Positions 43,402 to 52,484 of a stretch of 64,000 nucleotides of DNA are shown here, piece after piece. The position numbers were made by a program, and so were the translations under genes. The stretch covers positions 2,471,001 to 2,535,000 of the forward strand of contig NZ_BLAW01000001.1 in assembly GCF_009617895.1 (NCBI RefSeq), given 5' to 3'. The notes beneath the pieces are model-generated. The model had not been told where the DNA came from and ran no database searches. It saw only the letters and a program-made list of their open reading frames with translations. Source of the stretch: Prolixibacter sp. SD074. GTDB lineage: Bacteria > Bacteroidota > Bacteroidia > Bacteroidales > Prolixibacteraceae. Every line of letters begins with the position of its first letter. Positions within the stretch are counted from its first letter, which is position 1.

Positions 43402-44833
43402 TTGACCATCTCCCGTTTTTAGTTTTCAAAATTTAGTAAAAGGCTTAACTGTCCGTCATTAGGAGATGGATCTGATTGAGGAAGGAAAGCCCTTGGTGTC
43501 ATATTGGCCAGCAATACTTTTATTATCGTGCTGATTTTGTAATAGATAAAATTGCGTAGTTCGTACATACGTTCTTTGTTTAGTGTTTTTACCCCACTTT
43601 CAAGCAACAGCCTTGTGTGCAGGGATGAAAGCGATGAGTATATGATGCTCATGGCTATTGTCAGTATTGCCAGCATGCTTTGTAAGCCTTCGAATGTTTT
43701 GATTTGTATGTCTTCCAGGTTGTAACATTCCTTGATATGTCGGTGGTACTCCTCTATTTTCCACCTAAAACCATAGGCTGTAAATGCTTCTTTGATTACT
43801 TCAACAATACTGTCTTTTGGAGAACGTGTCAGTAGCCAGCAATATCCGCCATTGGCCCTTTTGGTTACAACAAGCCAAAGATCATGCATCTTGCCCTTGA
43901 TTTGATACTGGACCTTTATCGCCCCGCATTCATAGACCAACTGGCGCTTCTTGCTTTTCTGTATCCTTGTAGCCGTTAATTTCATGAACAACGGCACTTT
44001 CTGGCTTATTTTGTTCACTGCCATTTCTTCGCCTTTGTACATCAGCTTTGTGGTTTTCTTCAGGCGCAGGTTAAAGTTGCCTTCATTGGCAATAATGAAA
44101 TCCCTGCAAATGGGACGGTCCATTCCCCGGTCGAATATTGTTGTGACATCTTTGTTAATGATTGCCCCTACTTCGCCCATTGCTTCAAGAACCTCCTTGT
44201 TTTCACTTTTTGCGCCATGGTCAAAACTGTAAAGCTTATTGTACAGGGGAGTCATTTCCTGGTCTTTGCTAAAGTGGACAACATTCATCAGCCAATACCC
44301 AAGGCCAATGGTTCCTTTATCGCCATCTTTCACATAGTCCAGCCCATCCATCATCTTGGCATATTTCTTTTGGATATCAGAGCCATCGAACAGGATGTAG
44401 TCCCCATGACAGATTTTGCTTTTTACACTGTTCATATGTCCCCGGAATAACTTCATGAAAAAATCTTTCTTGTTATAATGGTTCCTAAAGCGCTTGGTCG
44501 TCTGGCTCAACGAGATCGTATCGCAAATGCCTGTGGCTATCTTATTGACCAATACTGTACCTGTCTTGAGTATCCCGGTGGTCATTTCCCTGATACATCG
44601 GGCTTCCGGTTTTGTTAATTGACCCTCAAGCTTAAGAAAATAGCGACTGATCTTGTTCTGTACCTGTTTTGTTAATACTTTTGACATGAGCTGGTTTTTA
44701 GAGATTATTTGCTTTTGTTTGCACAATAAAAATAACCTTTTTAAACCAGCTTTCCTCATATATAAACATCTTTAAACCCCTGATATGACTGGATTGTAGG
44801 GCTTGATCAATCCATTTTTCGGGAGATGGTCAA
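43402..44833. mobile_element. IS4-family element nested in IS1595 copy 1
   Basis: 1,432 bases with 14-bp terminal inverted repeats TTGACCATCTCCCG. Flanked by a 13-bp direct repeat GCATTTAAATAAT (43389-43401 and 44834-44846), a length that fits the IS4 family. It inserted 22 bases inside the left end of the IS1595 copy. Confidence 0.92.
43419..44687 (-). CDS. IS4-family transposase
   Basis: About 422 residues from MSKVLTKQVQNKISRYF (an upstream in-frame ATG at 44759 adds 24 basic residues). DDE residues are likely in LFDGSDIQKKYA (D1), TIFDRGMDRP (D2) and the Y-(2)-R-(3)-E-(6)-K-like block WKIEEYHRHIKECYNLE (E), the IS4 signature. The frame is intact, so the element may still move. Confidence 0.88.
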   Translation of the reverse strand: MSKVLTKQVQNKISRYFLKLEGQLTKPEARCIREMTTGILKTGTVLVNKIATGICDTISLSQTTKRFRNHYNKKDFFMKLFRGHMNSVKSKICHGDYILFDGSDIQKKYAKMMDGLDYVKDGDKGTIGLGYWLMNVVHFSKDQEMTPLYNKLYSFDHGAKSENKEVLEAMGEVGAIINKDVTTIFDRGMDRPICRDFIIANEGNFNLRLKKTTKLMYKGEEMAVNKISQKVPLFMKLTATRIQKSKKRQLVYECGAIKVQYQIKGKMHDLWLVVTKRANGGYCWLLTRSPKDSIVEVIKEAFTAYGFRWKIEEYHRHIKECYNLEDIQIKTFEGLQSMLAILTIAMSIIYSSLSSLHTRLLLESGVKTLNKERMYELRNFIYYKISTIIKVLLANMTPRAFLPQSDPSPNDGQLSLLLNFEN

Positions 44834-44837
44834 GCAT

Positions 44838-45758
44838 TTAAATAATACTTTGTTTATAAGGGAAGGGCTCTGCATTAACCATTCTGGTTAAAAGGCTATC
44901 GAAGATTCTTTCCTTCATATTACTTCGGTTAAACCGGTAGCAGTATTCATCAATATAGGCTTGCAAATTTTCGACTTGGTGGTGCATGCCCCGGAGCCAG
45001 CCTTTGAAGCCCATAATACACCTGTGCAAGTCAGGGAAGTTGCCGCCCTTTTTCCCTGAATCAACCTGCACAAGATTACTGAAGTCTTTTACCAAAGGGG
45101 AATATCCTCGCCATTTATCTGTCTTTATTTGTGCACTTGTCTCAATGGTCATTTTCATAAACCCACCAAGTTCCTTCGAACTGCTCTGCTTGATGACCTT
45201 TCCGTACATACGGCTAACTCCTTTGCCGTTTCTCTCAATGGCAAATACAACCAACTTCTTTTTGCCGTTTTTTCTCCCCACAACCCCTTCTTCCTGGCCG
45301 CCGACAACTGTTTCATCAACTTCGGCCTTGCCATCGATTTTATGGTTGCCACTGCTTTCCATGGCTTTCATTACCTTGCCTTTGAACTTCCAGCAGGTCT
45401 TTTGTCTTAACCCAAGCTTTCTGCTTAGTTCCGTACTGCTGATCCCTTTTTTACTCGTACTTACATAATAAACAATGTAAAAGGCCTTTAATACCGAGAA
45501 CTTTAACTGGTGAAACAATGTCCCGCTCGTTGGGGAGGAGATTCGGTGGCAACTGGTACACTGTCTGTCGAATAGGCGCTTTCCGTTACAATAATTGGTG
45601 TGTCCACAATTGGGGCAAACAAAGCCAGTCCCCCATTTTAGTTCAGTCAAATATTGATAACAAGAATCTTCGTCAGGGAAACGTTCCTGAAACTCAAAAA
45701 TAGTAAGGCTTCTGAATTTGTTCTCCATTTTTATAATATTTCCCCCTAAAGTAGACAT
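44838..45758 (-). CDS. IS1595-family transposase, copy 1
   Basis: 306 residues with an N-terminal zinc ribbon (CPNCGHTNYC and CTSCHRI), then the ISXO2/IS1595 DDE domain, with EVDETVVGG and DKWRGYSPL for the acidic residues and HRCIMGFKGWLRGMHHQVE for the C-terminal part. Identical at protein level to copies 2 and 3. The likely start could also be the Met at codon 11. The frame is intact, although the IS end next to its 3' side carries the IS4 insertion. Confidence 0.92.
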   Translation of the reverse strand: MSTLGGNIIKMENKFRSLTIFEFQERFPDEDSCYQYLTELKWGTGFVCPNCGHTNYCNGKRLFDRQCTSCHRISSPTSGTLFHQLKFSVLKAFYIVYYVSTSKKGISSTELSRKLGLRQKTCWKFKGKVMKAMESSGNHKIDGKAEVDETVVGGQEEGVVGRKNGKKKLVVFAIERNGKGVSRMYGKVIKQSSSKELGGFMKMTIETSAQIKTDKWRGYSPLVKDFSNLVQVDSGKKGGNFPDLHRCIMGFKGWLRGMHHQVENLQAYIDEYCYRFNRSNMKERIFDSLLTRMVNAEPFPYKQSII

Positions 45759-45797
45759 TTCTATTGTATTTACAAAGAGCCTAATTCAATTAATTTT

Positions 45798-47969
45798 TTA
45801 ACTGACTTTCAATTGCCCGACTAGCGGCATTTGCCGCTTCCACATGTGATAGTAGTAGCCTTCCCTTTTGTAAAGGGTTGTATGATCTCCTTTTTCGATG
45901 ATTTGCCCTTCTCTCAATACGATAATTTCATCGGCATCCACTACTGTACTTAACCGGTGTGCAATCAATATGACCGTCTTGCCATCCGCAATTAACTCAT
46001 GGATTGTTTCCTGCACGACTTGTTCCGACTCCGAATCGAGGTTAGAGGTGGCTTCATCCATTATCAGGATGTGAGGCTGACGGTATAGTGCACGGGCAAT
46101 GGCCAGTCGTTGCTTTTGTCCGCCAGATAAGGTAGCGCCGTTCTCTCCCAGGTAGGTTTGAAATCCGTTAGGCAGTTTTTCAATAAAATCTATAATGGCC
46201 AACTGCTTACACACTTTCACCAGCCTCTCCATATCAGGAGCTACTTCGCCAACGGCAATATTCTCGACCACATTCCCGGCAAACAGTTGAAGATTTTGCG
46301 GAACAATTCCTACCATATTCCGGAGGCTTTCGGAACTGGCATAACGAATATTTACATCTCCGATGAATATCTGCCCGCTGTTTAATGGATAAAGTCCCTG
46401 GATTAAAGAAGCAATCGTGCTCTTCCCCGAACCACTCTCGCCAATGATGGCAGTTAACTGCCCCTGCCTTAATCTCAGGTTAAATTCCTCGAAAACATCA
46501 GTACGGGTACCATAGCTGAATGAGACATTCTGAAAAACAATGTCGCCACGCATTTCTTCGGTTAGCTCAATGGCATTTTCCATCTCCCCGTCCCGTTCCA
46601 GGTCCATAATCTCAAACAAGCGGTCCGCTGCAATTTGGGCATTCTGTATTGTTTTGTTCATTCCAATCAATGAGCTTACCGGCCCGGTGAAATACCCGAT
46701 GATGGCGTAAAACGACATCAGTTCTCCCGGAGTAATGGTATGGTCAATTACCAGGTAACTGCCGGCCCATAACAGGACAATGGTAAAACTGCGGGTAAGA
46801 AATTGCGAGGCATTGCCCGTGAATATGCTGTTCAAACCCGATTTGTATGTACTGTCGAGTAACCGGATAAAACGGGTTTCCGTTTTCAGGTTGTTAAATT
46901 CTTCCAGGTTTAACTGCTTTATCGTTTTGACGGAATTGAGCGACTCTACAAGTTGTGTTTCCAGTTCCGCCGCATTTTCCATGATTTTCCGCTCCCGCTT
47001 TTTGTTAAGCACATTGGTTCCCCAGTACACCAACGCATAAAGCGGAATAACAATGGCCATAATCAATGCCAGCTTCATACTGTAAATGAACATCAGGGTA
47101 AATGAAAAAACGATAATAAAGATATTCACCAACATGGTAATCATGCTGTCGTTGATGAACGCCCGAATCTTGACGGCATCGTTAATACGTGAAATGATTT
47201 CACCAGTACGCATGGTATCGAAAAAGCGCTGAGGGAGCTTTAACAAGTGTTTATAATATCCCAGAATTAGACGGGCATCGATTAACTGACCGGTTTTAAG
47301 CACAAACACCGTCTGAATGGAACCGATGACAATTTGCAACAGTAAAATAATGACCATTCCCACACTCAGCAGATTGAGCAGATTTCGATTCCCATCCGGA
47401 AGAACAAAGTCGGTAATCTTTTGAATATAAATGGATGTCGACAATCCTAAAACCGTGTAAACGATGGCTCCTATCAATGCCTGGACCAAGACTTTCCGGT
47501 GCGGATGGAGTAAAAAACGAAAACGGGTGAAAACCGGAACCTTTTCATTCCGGGCAATAAATTCCTGGTTGGGTGACAAAAGGATCAGTACACCAGTCCA
47601 CATTTCCCTGAATTCCTCATGTGATTTACGATGAATTTGCCCGTCTCCCGGATCCATATATTCTACATAATCTTTTGTGAATTTGTATATCACTACATAA
47701 TGCTGCAGGACCTTTTTCACAACAACATGCGCAATGGCAGGCAGGGGCACTTCACTCAATGCTTCCACTTCGCCTTTCACCCCCTTGGCCGAAAATCCCA
47801 GCTTCTCTGCCGCTTTAATCAAGCCCCAGGCATTTGTTCCCTTTTTATCGGTTCCGGCCCACTGCCGGATTCGTGCTATGGGGATTTTCAATTTATAATG
47901 AGACGAAACGGATGCCAGGCAGGCAGCTCCGCAGTCGGTAATATCATGTTGTTTAATCTTCACACTCAT
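45798..47969 (-). CDS. C39-peptidase ABC exporter (intact)
   Basis: 723 residues. The N-terminal C39 peptidase domain (1-135) has the catalytic Cys in DITDCGAACLA, His in LQHYVVIY and Asp in MDPGDG. A six-helix ABC membrane domain follows (about 160-440), then an ATPase with Walker A GESGSGKSTIA, signature LSGGQKQRLAIARAL and Walker B ILIMDEATSNLD. It would cut leaders after Gly-Gly and export the peptides in the window. It is encoded 14 bases after the HlyD gene in one operon. This is the only complete exporter here, so it likely serves several modules. Confidence 0.93.
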   Translation of the reverse strand: MSVKIKQHDITDCGAACLASVSSHYKLKIPIARIRQWAGTDKKGTNAWGLIKAAEKLGFSAKGVKGEVEALSEVPLPAIAHVVVKKVLQHYVVIYKFTKDYVEYMDPGDGQIHRKSHEEFREMWTGVLILLSPNQEFIARNEKVPVFTRFRFLLHPHRKVLVQALIGAIVYTVLGLSTSIYIQKITDFVLPDGNRNLLNLLSVGMVIILLLQIVIGSIQTVFVLKTGQLIDARLILGYYKHLLKLPQRFFDTMRTGEIISRINDAVKIRAFINDSMITMLVNIFIIVFSFTLMFIYSMKLALIMAIVIPLYALVYWGTNVLNKKRERKIMENAAELETQLVESLNSVKTIKQLNLEEFNNLKTETRFIRLLDSTYKSGLNSIFTGNASQFLTRSFTIVLLWAGSYLVIDHTITPGELMSFYAIIGYFTGPVSSLIGMNKTIQNAQIAADRLFEIMDLERDGEMENAIELTEEMRGDIVFQNVSFSYGTRTDVFEEFNLRLRQGQLTAIIGESGSGKSTIASLIQGLYPLNSGQIFIGDVNIRYASSESLRNMVGIVPQNLQLFAGNVVENIAVGEVAPDMERLVKVCKQLAIIDFIEKLPNGFQTYLGENGATLSGGQKQRLAIARALYRQPHILIMDEATSNLDSESEQVVQETIHELIADGKTVILIAHRLSTVVDADEIIVLREGQIIEKGDHTTLYKREGYYYHMWKRQMPLVGQLKVS

Positions 47970-47983
47970 ATCTCTCTTCAGTT

Positions 47984-49138
47984 TTAGTTGTTAGCAGTAA
48001 GGATTTTAGGGTTCAACCAGTCATCGGCTTTGTCGAATAACATATCGTATAAACTCCGGCGGGTTACTTTAAAACGGGAGGTCAATGTCAGACCATTTTT
48101 TAATTCTCCCCGGTAACCAGATTTCAGAGAAAGATACTCCTGACTCAACCGGCACTTTACTTTGAAATAAACCGCATTCTCTTTCTGGTAAGGTTGGTTG
48201 GAAATATCAATGATTTTGCCGTGAGCGAGCCCCCACTGATTGTAATTATAAGCATCCACCTGAAAAGCTGCAGACATAGCAGTACGGAGATAACCAATAT
48301 CTTCGGGCCCCACATAGCATTCCGCAATCAGACTATCGGTTGGTGTGATACTGGCAATGTTTTGATTTGTGAGGATAAAGCTACCTGTATGGATGCCCTG
48401 GAAATTGGAAATATATCCAGTTGCCGGGGCAAGTACCACATAAAACCGTTTTTCAAAAGCCAGCTGATCGCGATTATTACTGAGATTCTTTCTTTCAATT
48501 TTGTACTGAAAAAGCTTCTGCTGCCAGTCAGCTTTCTTCTGGCTAATGTAAAAATCACGCTCTTTCAGGAGCTGATTCAACTCCAGCTCCTTCTTTTCGA
48601 ACTCAGCAGCCGCTATCAATTCCTTTTTATACAGCAACTGCGTTCGCTGAAAATCCTTTTTTGTCGTTTCCAGCCTAAGTTTATATCCCATTAATTTCTG
48701 CCCGTATTCCTGGTAACTGCTTCGCATCAGGTCGGTATGAAGTTGTGGTTTGCTTTTATGCAACAGGCTTTGAATGTCTTTGATGTAGCCGGAATACAGC
48801 TTTATCTTCTCTTCGAGTACCCGTAATTGGTCGGAGATTTTTTCAGGTGCCAGTCGAAGTATCGTGTCTCCTACTGCCACTTTCATATTTTCCATAATAA
48901 ATACCTTCTCTACCTGCCCGGTTATGGGGGCCTGTATGGTGGTAACCTCCTCCCGTGAACGAATTACGCCCCTTGATTGAACGGTAACATCCACCATAAT
49001 AAAAGGCAGTAGCACCAAACTGATGAATACCATTCCAACCAGTAGAATATAAATTGCTTTTGAATGCCTGGAAAACCGGAAATAGTGGTTTTCCAATGAG
49101 AATTGGATAATTTCTTTGGGAAAAATGTTTTGTTTCAT
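47984..49138 (-). CDS. HlyD-family periplasmic adaptor
   Basis: 384 residues with one N-terminal membrane helix (about 30-50), a lipoyl-like hairpin domain (EVTTIQAPITGQVEKVFI), a long coiled coil (about 105-215) and a second lipoyl/beta-barrel half with LAPATGYISNF. Such adaptors join a C39 ABC exporter to an outer-membrane channel, here presumably TolC-like and encoded elsewhere. It precedes the exporter gene. Confidence 0.9.
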   Translation of the reverse strand: MKQNIFPKEIIQFSLENHYFRFSRHSKAIYILLVGMVFISLVLLPFIMVDVTVQSRGVIRSREEVTTIQAPITGQVEKVFIMENMKVAVGDTILRLAPEKISDQLRVLEEKIKLYSGYIKDIQSLLHKSKPQLHTDLMRSSYQEYGQKLMGYKLRLETTKKDFQRTQLLYKKELIAAAEFEKKELELNQLLKERDFYISQKKADWQQKLFQYKIERKNLSNNRDQLAFEKRFYVVLAPATGYISNFQGIHTGSFILTNQNIASITPTDSLIAECYVGPEDIGYLRTAMSAAFQVDAYNYNQWGLAHGKIIDISNQPYQKENAVYFKVKCRLSQEYLSLKSGYRGELKNGLTLTSRFKVTRRSLYDMLFDKADDWLNPKILTANN

Positions 49139-49628
49139 AATCGGTTTACTGGCTTTTAGTTTATTCTTATTGTCCTGTCTTTGTTAGTTTCGGAAACGTC
49201 TGGAATCATCATCCTTACAACATCATTTGCTCCTGGCTCCAATAACCATAGCACCCTCTAACCGGAGTACTCCAGGCCACCAGGCAACAGCTCTTATCAG
49301 ATTCCCATCCCCGAGCTGGAGAAAAATCCTGATAGGAATAGGAAGGTTGGAGCCAAAGGACAAATCAGAATTATGGTCTGCTTAATTGGGTTTAGACCAG
49401 GAATTGTTCCACATGATGTGAGCTCGCAACAGAAATTTAGGATTGAGACGTATGACGGAGTATAAATTTGCTGGATTTTCCCCCGGAAGAAGGACGTAAA
49501 TAAATTTGGACAACAAAGTCCTTTGAGTAACAAAGGGCCTTTTTATGCCCGAAATTGCCCGTCCCCCCAGTGACGACTATCCACTTTGGAAAATTACTGT
49601 TATTGAATATTCTTCGCATGTAGTATAT
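49139..49628 (-). other. Region upstream of hlyD with a possible degenerate small gene
   Basis: No convincing gene. A short frame at 49437-49619 begins MRRIFNNSNFPKWIVVTGG and lies directly after repeat R, just as the frame at 60382 (MKRKFNYNDLPILIAA) lies after repeat R'. The similar N-termini suggest a decayed relative. A GG is present at residues 18-19, but I cannot claim a leader. Other frames here are long but lack starts. Confidence 0.3.
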
Positions 49629-50164
49629 TTTTAAGATTACACTTCATTATTAACATCAGAAAAGAATCATGGCTGACATGCTTGTGAACCCCTTTATTAA
49701 GCTGTCAACCTTTTTCAAATCCTAAAAAAGCTTTCCCTTCAAAATACACATGCTATTCGGGAAAAATTGAAGTGGAGAACTCCTTAAACATCTATCTTCC
49801 CGTTGTGTATTAATACCTTTTTTCGGGAAAAGGTTACCCCATTTTTTCGAAAATATTTTGAGAATCACACAACCCACACAGCATAACCCCCAATAACATC
49901 CTATTATTCTGCATATTAACCCACAACAACAGGACAAACTACTTTTTAAGGGGCCAGGAACACCAGGGCCTCTTTTCTTATAGCCATCAGGTAAACTGCC
50001 ATTGGTAACCTGATGGCCGGATTGATTGGGAAATTCTGGGATACCCTGGAACTTTGGCAGTCCTTCCTCATCCTCGTAGTGATGTGCCTGGTCTCCGCAG
50101 CCTTTATTTTCATGATCCTGAAAAGGCTGGAAAGAGCATCCGAAGCTTAATCTATATGATTATA
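49629..50164. repeat. Duplicated 536-bp segment R, left copy
   Basis: Nearly identical to 60391-60926 at a constant offset of 10,762 bases. The left part (to about 49994) is AT-rich, with CGGGAA palindromes, and looks like a leader for a leftward gene. The right part is POT tail copy 4. Longest frames inside have no support as genes. Confidence 0.88.
49995..50150 (+). pseudogene. POT gene tail, copy 4 (short form)
   Basis: 156 bases matching POT 33017-33172; the left break point lies 42 bases further in than in copies 1-3. At the junction the 10-base GCCATCAGGT of segment R (49983) forms an inverted repeat with ACCTGATGGC inside the tail (50008). Confidence 0.88.
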
Positions 50165-50177
50165 TTTTTACTGAAAA

Positions 50178-50211
50178 AGGTCGCTCTGAACCATCGAGCG
50201 ACCTTTTTTTA
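50178..50211. terminator. Terminator after POT tail copy 4
   Basis: AGGTCGCTC / GAGCGACCT, 9-bp perfect stem, 9-base loop, then TTTTTTTATT. Confidence 0.88.
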
Positions 50212-50305
50212 TTCTATTCAAGTACTAACATCTGTAATTGACTGCCCCAATCAGTTGACGGCCTTTTAAAAGATACACCTGTCCCGTCCTGATTAAATAC
50301 GATTT

Positions 50306-51694
50306 TCATTCCCGGGAACTAATATAAAATCTCGTTGTTTTTGTTTCTGTTTTGTTCATATCAAGACCATAATTCCTTGATAGCACCTCCCGAAGTGCCA
50401 TGATATCATTCTTTGGAATAATGAACGTATGCTCCTCCCTATTATTTGCCAGACTGGTAATCCTCACGTGATACAGCGACTCAATCTTTTCTGCCAAATC
50501 GCTTATTGTTGCATCTTTAACAGTAATATTACCTGACTTCGCTTTTATATTTCCCTTGTCAGGCAAACCAGGTATTATTTCTGAATACTGCTTGCAAGTT
50601 AATATCCAGTTCCCTGCAGGAATAATAAACAGTTCTCCTTTAAGATTGTATTTCTTAAGTAATCTCCCAATAAGAAAATGACGTGTTTTTGTGTAGCTCA
50701 TGGGAGTACCTTGAGATTCATTGAGGAATTTTACATTCAAAATCTTTCTTCCTATGGCTGGCTCTTCAAAAAACACTTTTGCGCTATCTGCATTTGCTAA
50801 CCGGGAAAAAACCGCTTTCATTTTCGTTCCCTCAAACAATATTTCTTCTGGAGATAACTTGTAAGTATTAAAAATACTCTCTCTACCCTCCTCTATTCTT
50901 AAATGATAAGCGACAGGAGCAGCTACCTCTGGCGGATATCCTAACACAAGAGCATTTTTATTGGAAGAGAAACCAAGTATCGCCGGATTAATCAATACAA
51001 TAGGAATGACAGCAAAAACTATGTTGTGTACAATATGCAGTAGCAGGCCCCAACCAAATCCATAACGAACTCTTAAATAACCAATATTCACCCCTAAAAA
51101 GAGTTGAGGCGCAACAACAAGCGGAGAAAAAATTAAGAGGGATAGGGTTAGCTTGTAATTTAAAATATGAACTCCACCAAAAACCAAAGCCGTAATACAA
51201 AATACAATTAAATAGTTTTTATGCCATTGCTCCTCTATCATGCGATTAATTCTTCCCGAAAAAGCGAAGTATAAGACCAAAAGCAGAACTACCGATGCCC
51301 CAATAATGGTCATAAGCGCAGCTGAACAATTCTTTGGAAAGAAGTTTACAATGGGGTAGATAATAATGGCAACAACAGATATGCCTAAATTAACTTTCGT
51401 GGGTCGTAGATGTAATCTAAAAACTAACTCCTCAATTAAAGGGATGACTAGCGTAACAGACAACACCCATGAAACCAACATTATCATATTCGGAACATCA
51501 GGCTCATTATATAAATTAATATCAAGCCACCCAAAATATTTAACGCTATAGATGACTCCTAACAGTATAGCGACAATAACCACATCCAATCCCAACACAA
51601 CTAAAAAATTCCAAAGCTTAATCCTGAATCGGAACGTATTCTGCTCCAGATTTGGTTGTAAAAGAAAATCCCAATAATTCTTTAAACTATTCAT
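50306..51694 (-). CDS. CPBP-family membrane protease with extra C-terminal domain
   Basis: 462 residues. The first ~250 residues are a multi-helix CPBP (Abi/CAAX) protease: EELVFRLHL (Glu-Glu motif 1), GGVHILNYKL (His, motif 2) and LLHIVHNIVF (His-Asn, motif 3). Residues about 260-462 are soluble. They end in a KDATISDLAEKIESLYHV segment that recalls STN-like domains, such as those seen in FecR-linked or secretin-linked proteins; this match is by eye only. CPBP proteins in bacteriocin loci often give immunity or mature leaders. It is the last gene of a leftward module ending at POT tail copy 4. Confidence 0.75.
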   Translation of the reverse strand: MNSLKNYWDFLLQPNLEQNTFRFRIKLWNFLVVLGLDVVIVAILLGVIYSVKYFGWLDINLYNEPDVPNMIMLVSWVLSVTLVIPLIEELVFRLHLRPTKVNLGISVVAIIIYPIVNFFPKNCSAALMTIIGASVVLLLVLYFAFSGRINRMIEEQWHKNYLIVFCITALVFGGVHILNYKLTLSLLIFSPLVVAPQLFLGVNIGYLRVRYGFGWGLLLHIVHNIVFAVIPIVLINPAILGFSSNKNALVLGYPPEVAAPVAYHLRIEEGRESIFNTYKLSPEEILFEGTKMKAVFSRLANADSAKVFFEEPAIGRKILNVKFLNESQGTPMSYTKTRHFLIGRLLKKYNLKGELFIIPAGNWILTCKQYSEIIPGLPDKGNIKAKSGNITVKDATISDLAEKIESLYHVRITSLANNREEHTFIIPKNDIMALREVLSRNYGLDMNKTETKTTRFYISSRE

Positions 51695-51853
51695 ATGTAT
51701 ATTTCAAATGCTTTAATAGTTTTTCAAAGATAGGTATCCGCCCTTAAAAGAATACATACCCCTGTTACTATACTCATGATATCTGAAACGCCATCACTAA
51801 ATATCTATTAAAAATAAGTAAATATTTGTAATAAGAAGGAGATCTCAAAATTT

Positions 51854-52048
51854 AAGAGGGTGTCCGAAAAGTCCAAAGAGCATTTTCAGAACTATCAAAT
51901 TGTAAGTACAGCTTTAGTTATTTACCCCTAAATCCCCTGAAGGGGACTTTAAGCCTCACCTTTAGGGGAGGTTTGGAGGGGTAAATCCAAGATTGCTTTC
52001 AATTTGAAAGTAAACACTTTTCCAATTCAACTTTTCGGACACCCTCTT
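51854..52048. mobile_element. MITE-like element
   Basis: 195 bases bounded by perfect 19-bp inverted repeats AAGAGGGTGTCCGAAAAGT (51854-51872) and its complement (52030-52048). The interior has a second palindrome (CCCCTAAA ... TTTAGGGG). No coding capacity. The ends look like those of Bacteroidota DDE insertion sequences; no parent element is in the window. Confidence 0.7.
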
Positions 52049-52057
52049 TTTTAACAA

Positions 52058-52417
52058 TCAATAACCGTATTGCTGCATAATGTAGTCAGTAATTCCAGCT
52101 CCAACTGCAATGGTTACTCCTCCAATTATGGCTCCTCCGACTGCACCTCCGACTGTTCCTGCTGGTCCCATTGTGGAACCTGCAGCACCTCCATACATAG
52201 CTCCGCTTACTGCTCCACCAGCAGCACCTGCCGCCATTGCAGTGAAAAACTCGCCATAATCAAAAGATTGGTCCTGTCCGGTTACGGTAACCTCATCAAG
52301 TAAATAGGTGTATTGCCCATTCATCATAACCCATTGGCCTCCCCCCTTTGCGGCTAGCGCCTCAACGCTCGATAAGGGAGCAAAATCCACTTCAATTAAC
52401 GATTTTAAACGTTTCAT
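52058..52417 (-). CDS. Large Gly-rich double-glycine peptide i
   Basis: 119 residues. The leader (about 1-26) ends SSVEALAAKGG; a middle segment QYTYLLDEVTVTGQDQ (about 35-50) has the EVTVTG block; the C-terminal 60 residues are a Gly/Ala glycine-zipper helix (AAGAAGGAVSGAMYGGAAG and GGAVGGAIIGG), a typical membrane-inserting bacteriocin body. It is encoded 67 bases after the frameshifted C39 exporter, its likely transporter. A MITE-like element sits right behind it. Confidence 0.78.
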   Translation of the reverse strand: MKRLKSLIEVDFAPLSSVEALAAKGGGQWVMMNGQYTYLLDEVTVTGQDQSFDYGEFFTAMAAGAAGGAVSGAMYGGAAGSTMGPAGTVGGAVGGAIIGGVTIAVGAGITDYIMQQYGY

Positions 52418-52484
52418 TTTGTTTAATTTAAGTTAAAGATTAATAAATAGTTCATCGATAAACCATATATGATAGACGTCATAA

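Larger units (their letters stand above)
43380..45789. mobile_element. IS1595-family element copy 1, split by a nested IS4-family element
   Basis: Outer ends TTGAATTAGGC (43380) and its complement GCCTAATTCAA (ending 45789). Flanked by the 8-bp direct repeat TTAATTTT (43372-43379 and 45790-45797). After removing the inner element and one copy of its target repeat the element is 965 bases, the same as copies 2 and 3. It lies exactly between the exporter stop and the HTH gene. Confidence 0.93.

Noticed and set aside
49297-49533. 78-residue frame upstream of hlyD as a precursor peptide
   Set aside because: All frames in this stretch stay open for some distance and none has a leader or start context; likely non-coding debris.
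49722-49937. 71-residue Cys-rich frame in repeat R as a peptide precursor
   Set aside because: No GG leader, and the composition comes from AT-rich palindromic sequence; the equivalent frame is not kept as such in R'.
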